Of a stretch of DNA of 5,986 bases, positions 1 to 5,847 are shown in pieces. The notes below the pieces were generated by a model that did no database searches, was not told the origin of the DNA, and was given only the letters and a program-made list of their open reading frames with translations. The position numbers and the translations under genes were made by a program. This DNA is from JBEKCP01 sp050014815 (GTDB lineage: Bacteria; Planctomycetota; Planctomycetia; Pirellulales; Thermoguttaceae): the NCBI GenBank assembly GCA_050014815.1, contig JBEKCP010000664.1, positions 1 through 5,986 on the forward strand, given 5' to 3'. Positions within the stretch are counted from its first letter, which is position 1. Every line of letters begins with the position of its first letter.

Positions 1-1
1 G

Positions 2-535
2 GCCGTCGTCGTGGACGTCAAGACGAATAAGATTCCTAACCGGCTGACGGCGCCGGTTTTCGCCGCCGGACTGGTGTTTCACCTGATCGTGGGCAGGCTG
101 GGAGCCTCCAGTGGCCTCCTCTTTGCACTTGGAGGCTTCACCGTCGGTTTCGGCATCCTATTCATGCTCTGGCTCGTGGGGGGCAGCCTCGGGGGCGACG
201 TGAAGTTCATGGGGGCGGTGGGGAGTTGGCTGGGCGCGTGGCTGACGTTTCAGGTGTTGGTATTGAGCGCCGTATTTGCGGTGCTGTGGACGGCAGGAAT
301 AGTTGCATTCAAGGCGTTTGGGGGAGATGCGAGCAAAGCCGGACGCCTTATTCCCACCCTGGACGACGCAACCGGCAAAGCGGCGGCATCGCCTCGCGGC
401 GCACCGCCGCGCAAGGGATGGGCCCGTGCTCGAAAGGGATGGGGGGTACATTTCGGCGTCCCCGCCGCATTGGCCACCTGGACTTTACTGTGGCTCGCAT
501 GGGCCGGTTGGGCCATCCCGTGGCCGCCGCTGTAA
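2..535 (+). CDS. cpaA: Prepilin peptidase, TadV/CpaA type (5' partial)
   Basis: This is a family A24 aspartyl peptidase of the inner membrane that cleaves, and in some members methylates, type IV-like prepilins. In tad systems it matures Flp pilin and TadE/TadF pseudopilins. The reading frame is open to the left window edge (codons read A-V-V before the GTG at 11), so that GTG is internal and roughly one N-terminal membrane segment is missing. The first catalytic Asp lies in DVKTNKIPNRLT (Asp codon 14-16). The second lies in GGDVKFMGAVG (Asp codon 197-199), matching the family's G-x-G-D-like motif. Hydrophobic segments flank both sites. A basic, Ala/Pro-rich loop (about 361-447) precedes the closing segment HFGVPAALATWTLLWLAWAG. 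It is the first gene of the visible cluster and the pseudopilin gene follows. The family call is firm; TadV/CpaA rather than PilD is inferred from the short form and the context. Confidence 0.9.
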   Translation, partial: AVVVDVKTNKIPNRLTAPVFAAGLVFHLIVGRLGASSGLLFALGGFTVGFGILFMLWLVGGSLGGDVKFMGAVGSWLGAWLTFQVLVLSAVFAVLWTAGIVAFKAFGGDASKAGRLIPTLDDATGKAAASPRGAPPRKGWARARKGWGVHFGVPAALATWTLLWLAWAGWAIPWPPL

Positions 536-540
536 CGATT

Positions 541-617
541 TTGGATTTTGGATTTGTTTGGGATTTGAGATTTGGGGGATTTGCAATTTGAAATCAGCAA
601 TTTGCAATTTGCAATTT
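541..617. repeat. AT-rich GATTTG/GCAATTT repeat tract
   Basis: Directly after the peptidase stop codon, the GC-rich DNA gives way to a low-complexity AT-rich tract. Its first part is built of degenerate GGATTTG-like words. Its second part has GCAATTT at 583-589 and then three perfect tandem copies at 597-603, 604-610 and 611-617. It resembles the GGATTTRG array at 5661-5722 in vocabulary but is more decayed. I recall extragenic repeats of this sort as common in planctomycete genomes, but that cannot be checked here. No convincing promoter is visible: TTGAAA at 588-593 could pass as a -35 box, but nothing like a -10 box lies 16-18 bases downstream. Confidence 0.75.
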
Positions 618-1031
618 CGCCCTCCGCGGCGGCTCCGCCGCCGGGGGGCCCTGCTCAGCCTCGAGCTCGTGCTGGTTCTGCCCATCTTGACGACCATCCT
701 GCTGGCGATCATCGAGTTCAGTTTTCTGCTGATGGGGCTCCAGCGAGTCGAGTCCGCCAGCAGCGCGGCATGCCGGGTCGCCACGCTGCCGGTCAGCGAC
801 CAGGCGGCCTTGGACCGGGCGATCCGGGACGCCGCGGCGCAGTCGCTGGGAAAGGCATCGTTGGTGACCACCTATCAAATCAATTACAACCTGGGGCAGT
901 ATCCGGGCGATCCCGTCTGGGTGCAAGTGACCGCGCCGATGGCCGCGGCTGCCCCCGACCTGTTGAGGATCGTGGGCTGGAGCCTGAGCGGCCGCCAACT
1001 GACCGCCCAGACGGTGATGCGGAAGCAATGA
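588..1031 (+). CDS. tadE: TadE-like pseudopilin
   Basis: This is a small inner-membrane pseudopilin of the Flp/Tad system, likely processed by the prepilin peptidase encoded just upstream. The mature part starts with a basic stretch (RRLRRRG). A TadE-type hydrophobic helix with the conserved Glu follows (LLSLELVLVLPILTTILLAI), then IEFSFLLMGLQRVESASSAA. The remaining ~100 residues are soluble, with a beta-rich end (VWVQVTAPM...) usual for TadE proteins. There is no ATG in a sensible place. The in-frame candidates are TTG 588 (147 aa; GGGGGA at 574-579 sits 8 bases upstream) and TTG 609 (140 aa). Both lie inside the AT-rich repeat, so residues before the basic stretch are repeat-derived. I chose 588 for its possible ribosome binding site, with low certainty. 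The Gly-to-Glu distance is one residue longer than usual, with an Ala after the Gly. The family call is good; TadF cannot be excluded. Confidence 0.82.
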   Translation: MKSAICNLQFRPPRRLRRRGALLSLELVLVLPILTTILLAIIEFSFLLMGLQRVESASSAACRVATLPVSDQAALDRAIRDAAAQSLGKASLVTTYQINYNLGQYPGDPVWVQVTAPMAAAAPDLLRIVGWSLSGRQLTAQTVMRKQ

Positions 1032-1037
1032 CTTATG

Positions 1038-1122
1038 AGTTTCTGTTGCGGAAACCCGTGTAGGGTGGGTCGAGCGAAGCGAGCCCCACCCTACAAAGTC
1101 GCGACCTTCCGCAACAGAAACT
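1038..1122. repeat. Compound palindrome with REP-like core
   Basis: The gap between the tadE-like gene and cpaB is almost filled by a nested inverted repeat. The outer arms are 16 bp and perfect (AGTTTCTGTTGCGGAA at 1038-1053 and its reverse complement at 1107-1122). Inside them lies a second perfect 10-bp inverted repeat (GTAGGGTGGG at 1060-1069 and CCCACCCTAC at 1085-1094) around a GAGCGAAGCGAG loop. The core has the look of REP-like extragenic palindromes (TAGGGTGGG...CCCACCCTA) that I recall from many bacterial genomes. No poly-T tract follows, so it is not a typical Rho-independent terminator. In RNA it would fold into one long hairpin and could affect termination or mRNA stability within the operon. 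Confidence 0.85.
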
Positions 1123-1132
1123 AATGAACGCT

Positions 1133-1138
1133 GGGAGA
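1133..1138 (+). promoter_or_regulatory. Ribosome binding site of cpaB
   Basis: GGGAGA lies 7 bases before the ATG at 1146 and just beyond the compound palindrome. It fixes the cpaB start and leaves the palindrome outside the coding region. Confidence 0.7.
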
Positions 1139-1145
1139 TACTCAC

Positions 1146-2207
1146 ATGGCAAAGACCATTTCCAAAGGGACGATGACCGTCGCGATTCTGGCGGTCTTTT
1201 CGGGGCTGGTGGCGGCCTGGGGCGTCCGCGCCTACCTGACGCAAGGGCCCGCGCAGACACAGCCGCCGCCGCCCGCTCCCCCGCCGCCGATGAGCGTGCC
1301 GGTAGCCAGCACGGACCTGCCGGCGGGCAGGACGATCGCCCCCGGCGATATCGGGGCGCAGAAGTTGACCAGACAACAGTACGAGGCCGACCCGCGGTTC
1401 AAGGGCAAGTGGGGGATCATGTTGTCGGCCCAGGAGATCGTTAACCGCCGCCTGAAGGCGCCGGTGAAGCAAGGCCAGCCGTTTCTGACCACGGACTTCT
1501 ATCTGCAGGGCACGGGCCCCAGCGTGGCGGACAATCTGCGGCCGGGCTATCGGGCGATTCCCATCCAGGTGTTGCCGACGCACGAGGGCGGGATCCACGC
1601 CGGCGTCCGGGTGGACGTGGTCTTCCGCAGCCAGGTTCGACCGGCGCGGGAGGGCCAGCCGGCCATTCCCGAAAAGACCGTCACCCTGTTGCGGCACCTG
1701 GAAATCCTCGAGGCGGTACAGCGGAGCGGCGGGCGCAGGGGATCGCCCACGTCGCCGATTCACGTGACCCTGGCCGTGCCGATCGAGCAGGCCGACGTGC
1801 TCGGCGCGGTCGAAGGGCGCGGCGAGATGTGGCTGGCGGCCACCCCGACGAAGGAGTCGGAGCAAGGCGCCATTCTTGGCACCATTGCCAACCCCAAGGC
1901 GGTGACCCTGGCAGACATCCTGGGGATCCAGCCGCCGGTGCCCCCGTTTGAAACTGCGATTTACCGCCGCGGGCACAGGCAAGTCAACAAGTTCGCCGGC
2001 GGCGTGTTGGTGAGCCAAACCGGACCTCCGGCCTCGGACGCGGTGCCGGCGCAGCCGGCGCCTCCAGGCAAGGAAGTGGCGCCAGCCGAGCCGGCGCCGG
2101 CCCAGCCGGAGCCGGCCCCGCCCACAGGCAAGGGTTCGGCCGATGTCCCGGCCGCGCCCGGTCGATTCGGGGCGCCGGACACGGGCCAGCCCTCCGCCAC
2201 ACTTTAA
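1146..2207 (+). CDS. cpaB: Flp pilus assembly protein CpaB/RcpC
   Basis: CpaB/RcpC proteins are envelope components of Tad pili with an SAF domain, associated with the outer-membrane secretin. This one has 353 residues. An N-terminal membrane anchor spans about 9-31 and a Pro-rich linker about 38-48. The SAF domain begins at 51 (SVPVASTDLPAGRTIAPGDI). A second conserved block at 131-160 (LRPGYRAIPIQVL..., AGVRVDVVFRS) matches the family's 'maximal RVDV' region. The block at 205-232 (IHVTLAVPIEQADVL...MWLA) is the usual closing beta part. After IYRRGHRQV (272-280) there is a low-complexity Pro/Ala tail to the C-terminus. The ATG has a clear Shine-Dalgarno sequence 7 bases upstream. The stop is 15 bases before the next gene, suggesting co-transcription. 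A secretin gene would be expected next but is absent. Confidence 0.93.
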   Translation: MAKTISKGTMTVAILAVFSGLVAAWGVRAYLTQGPAQTQPPPPAPPPPMSVPVASTDLPAGRTIAPGDIGAQKLTRQQYEADPRFKGKWGIMLSAQEIVNRRLKAPVKQGQPFLTTDFYLQGTGPSVADNLRPGYRAIPIQVLPTHEGGIHAGVRVDVVFRSQVRPAREGQPAIPEKTVTLLRHLEILEAVQRSGGRRGSPTSPIHVTLAVPIEQADVLGAVEGRGEMWLAATPTKESEQGAILGTIANPKAVTLADILGIQPPVPPFETAIYRRGHRQVNKFAGGVLVSQTGPPASDAVPAQPAPPGKEVAPAEPAPAQPEPAPPTGKGSADVPAAPGRFGAPDTGQPSATL

Positions 2208-2222
2208 CTGGAGTCTTGCAAC

Positions 2223-3360
2223 GTGTCGATTCAAGGGGGACCACGCACGCGGCGCGGGGCGGTCATCACCTCGCTGGTGCTCGTGGAGCTCGGCGTGCTC
2301 CTGGGGGCCCTTGCGCTCGTGGTGAACCTGGGTTGGCTCCTGGCGGAGCAACTCCACTTGCGCCAGGCCTGTGAAGCCGCGTCGCTGGCGGGTGCGGCGG
2401 AACTGCTGGACCCGGAGGCCACGGCGTCGGACCCGGCGACCACCGCCCGCGTCGCGTCGGCTCAACAACAGGCGGGGGCTTTCTTCGCCGCCAACTCGCC
2501 CGCGATCCTCCGGACGACGGGCACGGATCAGGATGTGGTGGCCGGATGGGTCGACCATCCCGACTTGCCGTCGCCTCAAGGCACGTTCACGCCCTGGACC
2601 GGCAGCGGGCCCGTGAACACGTTGTTAGTGCGGGGTGTGCGGCGGCGGAGCGCCGGCCAATCCGTGGCCATTTGGCTGGGTAGCCTGTTCGGCATCGTCG
2701 ACGCCGAGCCGGCGGCGGTAGCCCGGGCAACGATGGACCAGCGGGTGTATGGGTTTCGCCCCAACGGGCCGGCCCTGGTGCCGCTGGTGCCCTTGCTGGT
2801 TTACGCCGACGCCTCGTGGCCTTACGCCGTCTCTGGGACTCAGCCGCCGGCGCAGGACGTTTATACGGTCGATCCTTACGTTGTGGATCCCCGGCGCGAC
2901 GACCGCCCTGGCTTCCGGCCAACAGAACGCCAATTGGCTGTCATTGGCCGGCACCGCGACCGATTTCGGCGTGGTGGCGCAACAGGTGACCGACGGCCTG
3001 GCCCCGAGCGACCTGGCGGCCTGCGGCGGCAGCTTGGCCCTGGCAGGCAGCGGGAACCTCTCGGTCTTCGCGGCCCCGGCGCCCACCGGAGACCAGGCGG
3101 CGGCCCTGCAGGCGGCCTTGTTCGGTATCCGCGGCCAGAAACGGGTGTGGCCCATCGGTACTTGCCTGTCCTCGGGCGGCCAGCCCACGGCCCAAATCCA
3201 AGGCTTCGTGGCCGGGTGCGTGGTCGACTGCGAGCAGGACGGCGACTCGATGAAAATCGTGGTGCAGGCGTGTACGGTCGAGACCGCCACGGCGATGACG
3301 GGCTCGCCCGCACCCGCCAACCCGTGGATCGGAAAGCTGATCCTCAACGAGGGGTATTAG
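2223..3360 (+). CDS. TadG-like pilus assembly protein, apparent frameshift
   Basis: This is a Tad/TadG-type envelope protein. It starts with a short basic leader (RTRRGAV) and one membrane helix (about residues 14-36). The TadG-family signature follows: VVNLGWLLAEQLHLRQACEA then ASLAGAAELL. The usual Asp before LGWL is Asn here. The GTG start has GGAG at 2210-2213, 9 bases upstream. Reading runs in the 2223 frame to residue 223 (DPYVVDP). It must then move one base forward at the CCCC run 2889-2892 to continue as GATTALASGQQNANWLSLAG and on to the TAG at 3358-3360. The unshifted frame turns Arg-rich and runs on meaninglessly into tadA. Removing one C gives a 378-residue protein. Its second half is Gly/Ala/Ser-rich with five Cys residues. 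A sequencing or assembly indel, a real mutation and +1 recoding are all possible. TadG membership rests on the N-terminal signature and position. Confidence 0.8.
2889..2892 (+). other. Frame-change site in the TadG-like gene
   Basis: The run CCCC in GAT-CCC-CGG is where the coding sense passes from the frame of 2223 to the next frame. Skipping or deleting one C joins VVDP to GATTALASG without loss. The exact shifted base cannot be told apart within the run. The nearby bases show no obvious stimulatory Shine-Dalgarno-like site or stop codon of the RF2 type. Confidence 0.75.
3349..3354 (+). promoter_or_regulatory. Ribosome binding site of tadA, inside the end of the TadG-like gene
   Basis: GAGGGG lies 9 bases before the GTG at 3364 and favours that start over the in-frame ATG at 3373, for which the spacing would be 18. 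A weaker AGAG at 3359-3362 could serve the ATG. The site lies within the last codons of the upstream gene, consistent with coupled translation. Confidence 0.5.
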
Positions 3361-3363
3361 AGC

Positions 3364-4728
3364 GTGATCGTTATGAGCAACCAGTTCAATCTGTTCACCG
3401 GCGGCATTGCGGCAGTGCCGGAGCACGTTCCCGCGTCGGAACGGGCGTTCCAGCAGCTCAAGGTCGATCTGCACCAGCGCCTGGTCGAGTCGTTGGACAT
3501 GTCCGAGATCGACCGGGGCGGCGTGCTGCCGGAGTTGGCGGGAAACGTGCGGCAGTGGACCGCCGAGGCCTGCTCCACCCGCGAGGACCTGCCGGAGGAC
3601 CTGGACCAGGATCGGCTGGCCGAGGAGCTCCTGGCCGAGGTGTTCGGACTGGGACCGCTGGAGAAGCTGACCCGGGACCCGGCCGTCAGCGACATCCTGG
3701 TCAACGATCCGAGCCACGTTTACGTGGAGCGCCACGGCCGCCTGGAGCTGACCGACTGCATCTTCGCCGACGAAGACCACCTGATGCGGATCATCCAGCG
3801 GATCGTGGGGCGCCTGGGGCGGCGAATCGACGAGATGAGCCCGATGGTCGATGCCCGGCTGCCCGACGGCTCCCGCGTCAACGCGATCGTTCCGCCGCTG
3901 GCGATTAGCGGCCCCACGTTGTCCATCCGGCGGTTCGGGGTGCGGGCGATGGATATGGCCGACCTCCTGGCCAACGGGTCGCTCACCCCGGAGATCGCCG
4001 AATTCCTGGCGGCGGTGGTGAAAGCCCGCATCGGGTGCGTCGTTTCGGGCGGCACCGGGGCGGGAAAGACCACGCTCTTGAACGCCATGAGCTCCTTCAT
4101 TCCGGAAGCCGAGCGGGTGATCACCATCGAGGATTCGGCCGAGCTGAAGTTCCAGCACCGGCATTGGGTGAGGATGGAAACCCGGCCGGCCAATACCGAG
4201 GGGGTCGGCGAGGTCACCCAGCGCGACCTGGTCCGCAACAGCCTCCGGATGCGCCCGGACCGGATCATCATCGGCGAAGTCCGCGGCGCCGAGGTCTGGG
4301 ACATGTTGCAGGCGATGAACACGGGCCACGACGGATCGCTGACGACGATCCACGCCAACAGCGCCCAGGACGCCCTGGCCCGGCTCGAAATGATGGTGGC
4401 GATGACGGGCTTCGAGCTGCCGACGGCCGTCGTCCGCCGCTACCTCGCCTGCGGCATCAGGCTGATCGTCCAGTTGGCGCGACTGGCGGGCGGCCCGCGG
4501 CGAGTGATGGGGGTCTCCGAGTTGTTGCGCGTCCAGGACGGCGCCTACGTGATGGAAGAGATCTTCGGCTACGAGCAGACGGGGGTCGACGCCGAGGGAG
4601 TGGTCGAAGGCCATTTCTACGTGACCGGTTATCGTCCGGAGTTCCTCTCTCGCGTGCGGGCCGCCGGGATCCGCCTGCCCGACACCCTGTTCATCCCCGA
4701 CCCTGCTGGAATCGGGAAGCAGCCATGA
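3364..4728 (+). CDS. tadA: Tad pilus assembly ATPase TadA/CpaF
   Basis: This is the cytoplasmic secretion ATPase of the GspE/VirB11 superfamily that drives Flp pilus assembly on the TadB/TadC platform. At 454 residues it has the usual TadA/CpaF length. The family's N-terminal block is at about 94-131 (FGLGPLEKLTRDPAVSDILV..., VYVERHGRLELTD). The Walker A motif is GGTGAGKT at 229-236, with Lys235 the expected phosphate-binding residue. The Asp box is ITIEDSAEL from 253. The Walker B motif is RIIIGEVRG at 300-308, with Glu305 as likely catalytic base. The His box is TGHDGSLTTIHAN at 320-332. All key residues are present, so the enzyme should be active. The start may be GTG 3364 or ATG 3373 (451 residues). 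The gene begins 3 bases after the TadG-like stop and overlaps tadB by ATGA, so it is a core operon member. Confidence 0.97.
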   Translation: MIVMSNQFNLFTGGIAAVPEHVPASERAFQQLKVDLHQRLVESLDMSEIDRGGVLPELAGNVRQWTAEACSTREDLPEDLDQDRLAEELLAEVFGLGPLEKLTRDPAVSDILVNDPSHVYVERHGRLELTDCIFADEDHLMRIIQRIVGRLGRRIDEMSPMVDARLPDGSRVNAIVPPLAISGPTLSIRRFGVRAMDMADLLANGSLTPEIAEFLAAVVKARIGCVVSGGTGAGKTTLLNAMSSFIPEAERVITIEDSAELKFQHRHWVRMETRPANTEGVGEVTQRDLVRNSLRMRPDRIIIGEVRGAEVWDMLQAMNTGHDGSLTTIHANSAQDALARLEMMVAMTGFELPTAVVRRYLACGIRLIVQLARLAGGPRRVMGVSELLRVQDGAYVMEEIFGYEQTGVDAEGVVEGHFYVTGYRPEFLSRVRAAGIRLPDTLFIPDPAGIGKQP

Positions 4729-5660
4729 ATCCCACCGCGCTGGCGTTTGTGATCTATGCCGGAGTGGGCCTGACGGTGGCCGCCGTGCTCATGGTGTTTC
4801 GCGATCTGGCGATCCGCCGCCGCCTGGCCCGCGGTGAAGCGGCCGAGGGTCCGGAGACATCGCGCCGCTTGGGACCGATCCTGCCGCCGGCCGAAATGGC
4901 CGCAGCGGAGCTCCGGGGCGAGTCGCGGCTGGCGCAACTCGTGGCGGAAACCGGCTCCGACTTCACTCCGGACACGCTCGTGCTGATGGCCATCGCCGCC
5001 GGGCTGGCCCTGGGGGGAGCAATGTTCTTGTGGCGGAACGATTGGCTGGCGGGGGCGGCCGGGGCGGTCGTCGGGGCGATGGCCGTCGCCATCGTGCTCT
5101 TCTTCCTCCGCTTCCGAAGACGCCGTGCCATTCGCGATCAACTCCCTGACGCCATGGAGATGATGGCCCGCGCGGTCCGCGCCGGCGAGTCCCTGGATCA
5201 GGCCATCGCCCTGGTCGGCAACTCGGCGTTCCGGCCGGTTGCCGCCGAGTTCCGCAGTTGCGCGAGCCAGATGAGGATGGGACTGTCCCTGGAGGCCGCC
5301 GTCCGCAACCTGGTCCGCCGCGTGCCCTTGCCCGAGACGCGGATCCTGGCGATGATCTTCATCGTGCAGCGGCGCAGGGGCGGCAACCTGCCCGTCACGC
5401 TGGAGCGGTTGGCCCGCGTCTTCCGCGACCACGCCAATTTCTACCGCCAGTTCTGGACCTCCACCGCGGTCGGACGCGGCAGCGCCATCCTGATCGCCGT
5501 GATCGCCCTGGGGCTGGACCTGGCAGTCATCCTTTGGCATCCGGACTACGCGCGGAAACTGCTGGAAACCGATCCCGGACGCATCATGCTCGCCGCGGCC
5601 CTCGCGCTGCAGGTTGTCGGAATCAGTTGGGCGGTGTGGCTGTTCCGGTCGGATTACTAG
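4725..5660 (+). CDS. tadB: Tad inner-membrane platform protein TadB
   Basis: This is a GspF/T2SSF-domain protein of the inner membrane that forms the pilus assembly platform with TadC and is engaged by TadA. It has 311 residues. Hydrophobic segments lie at about 5-25, 84-103, 106-129, 250-271 and 286-307. The cytoplasmic T2SSF domain lies between them: LPDAMEMMARAVRAGESLDQ begins it at 140 and RRRGGNLPVTLERLA is at 216-230, both classic TadB motifs. The ATG at 4725 shares four bases with the tadA stop (ATGA) and has GGGAAG at 4714-4719, 5 bases upstream, so translation is probably coupled. The reading frame stays open far upstream of this ATG, but that part is a shadow of tadA. The TAG stop directly abuts the 8-mer array that follows. 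Confidence 0.95.
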   Translation: MNPTALAFVIYAGVGLTVAAVLMVFRDLAIRRRLARGEAAEGPETSRRLGPILPPAEMAAAELRGESRLAQLVAETGSDFTPDTLVLMAIAAGLALGGAMFLWRNDWLAGAAGAVVGAMAVAIVLFFLRFRRRRAIRDQLPDAMEMMARAVRAGESLDQAIALVGNSAFRPVAAEFRSCASQMRMGLSLEAAVRNLVRRVPLPETRILAMIFIVQRRRGGNLPVTLERLARVFRDHANFYRQFWTSTAVGRGSAILIAVIALGLDLAVILWHPDYARKLLETDPGRIMLAAALALQVVGISWAVWLFRSDY

Positions 5661-5722
5661 GGATTTGGGGATTTAGGGATTTGGGGATTTAGGGATTTAG
5701 GGATTTGGGGATTTGGGTTTGG
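5661..5722. repeat. Tandem GGATTTRG array, G-quadruplex-prone
   Basis: Seven contiguous perfect copies of GGATTTRG (R = G, A, G, A, A, G, G) occupy 5661-5716, and a shortened copy (GTTTGG) ends the array at 5722. On the + strand the units join into runs of three or four G separated by four- or five-base ATTT/ATTTA loops. This meets the common G-quadruplex pattern of at least four G3 runs and resembles telomere-type repeats. The array starts on the base after the tadB stop codon. The AT-rich tract at 541-617 looks like a decayed relative. No gene is visible here. Confidence 0.9.
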
Positions 5723-5827
5723 AAAAGCCCCGGCACTGCGTGCCGGGGGTCGGAATGAAAAGCCCCGGCACTGCGTGCCGGGGGTCGGAATGAAAAGCCC
5801 CGGCACTGCGTGCCGGGGGTCGGATAT
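5723..5827. repeat. Three tandem 35-bp hairpin repeats
   Basis: Units occupy 5723-5757, 5758-5792 and 5793-5827. The first two are identical and the third matches for its first 32 bases before diverging. Each begins AAAAG and contains a perfect 9-bp inverted repeat with a three-base loop (CCCCGGCAC-TGC-GTGCCGGGG), followed by GTCGGAATG. There are no spacers, so it is not a CRISPR array. Read on the - strand, each hairpin is followed by CTTTT, the form of a weak intrinsic terminator. On the + strand there is no U-tract, so it is more likely an mRNA stem array or REP-like element between tadB and the next gene. Confidence 0.9.
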
Positions 5828-5834
5828 AGGCAGC

Positions 5835-5840
5835 GGAGAG
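5835..5840 (+). promoter_or_regulatory. Ribosome binding site deciding the GTG start at 5848
   Basis: GGAGAG sits 7 bases before GTG 5848 and 13 before the in-frame ATG 5854. This favours the GTG as start of the last gene. Confidence 0.65.
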
Positions 5841-5847
5841 TCCTCGC

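Noticed and set aside
303..587. Upstream extension of the tadE-like frame to the ATG at 303
   Set aside because: This would overlap the peptidase gene by over 230 bases and read through the AT-rich repeat. The residues are Arg/Pro/His-rich and unlike any TadE leader.
1038..1122. Rho-independent terminator for the tadE-like gene
   Set aside because: The hairpin is strong but no T-rich tract follows on either strand, so only a termination-independent or processing role can be suggested.
1035..1124. A 29-codon open frame (ATG 1035 to TAA 1124), with GGAAG 9 bases upstream
   Set aside because: It coincides almost exactly with the compound palindrome, so its codons (RVGRARRAPPY-like) are a by-product of the repeat.
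594..2579. A 661-codon open frame on the - strand opposite the tadE-like gene, cpaB and the TadG-like gene
   Set aside because: It is Arg/Gly/His-rich with no recognisable motif and lies opposite well-supported genes. Long antisense frames are expected in DNA this rich in GC.
2893..3908. Continuation of the 2223 frame past the CCCC run into tadA
   Set aside because: After 2892 this frame turns Arg/Gly/Pro-rich and overlaps over 500 bases of a well-conserved tadA, while the neighbouring frame carries sensible protein.
2941..4614. A 557-codon open frame on the - strand opposite tadA
   Set aside because: It is an Arg/His/Asp-rich shadow of the tadA codon pattern, with no domain and no ribosome binding site of note.
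4035..4724. Upstream extension of the tadB frame
   Set aside because: The ATG at 4725 fits the start of TadB, overlaps the tadA stop as ATGA and has its own ribosome binding site. The extension is out-of-frame tadA sequence.
5723..5827. CRISPR array
   Set aside because: The 35-bp units are directly contiguous with no spacers, and no cas gene is in the window.
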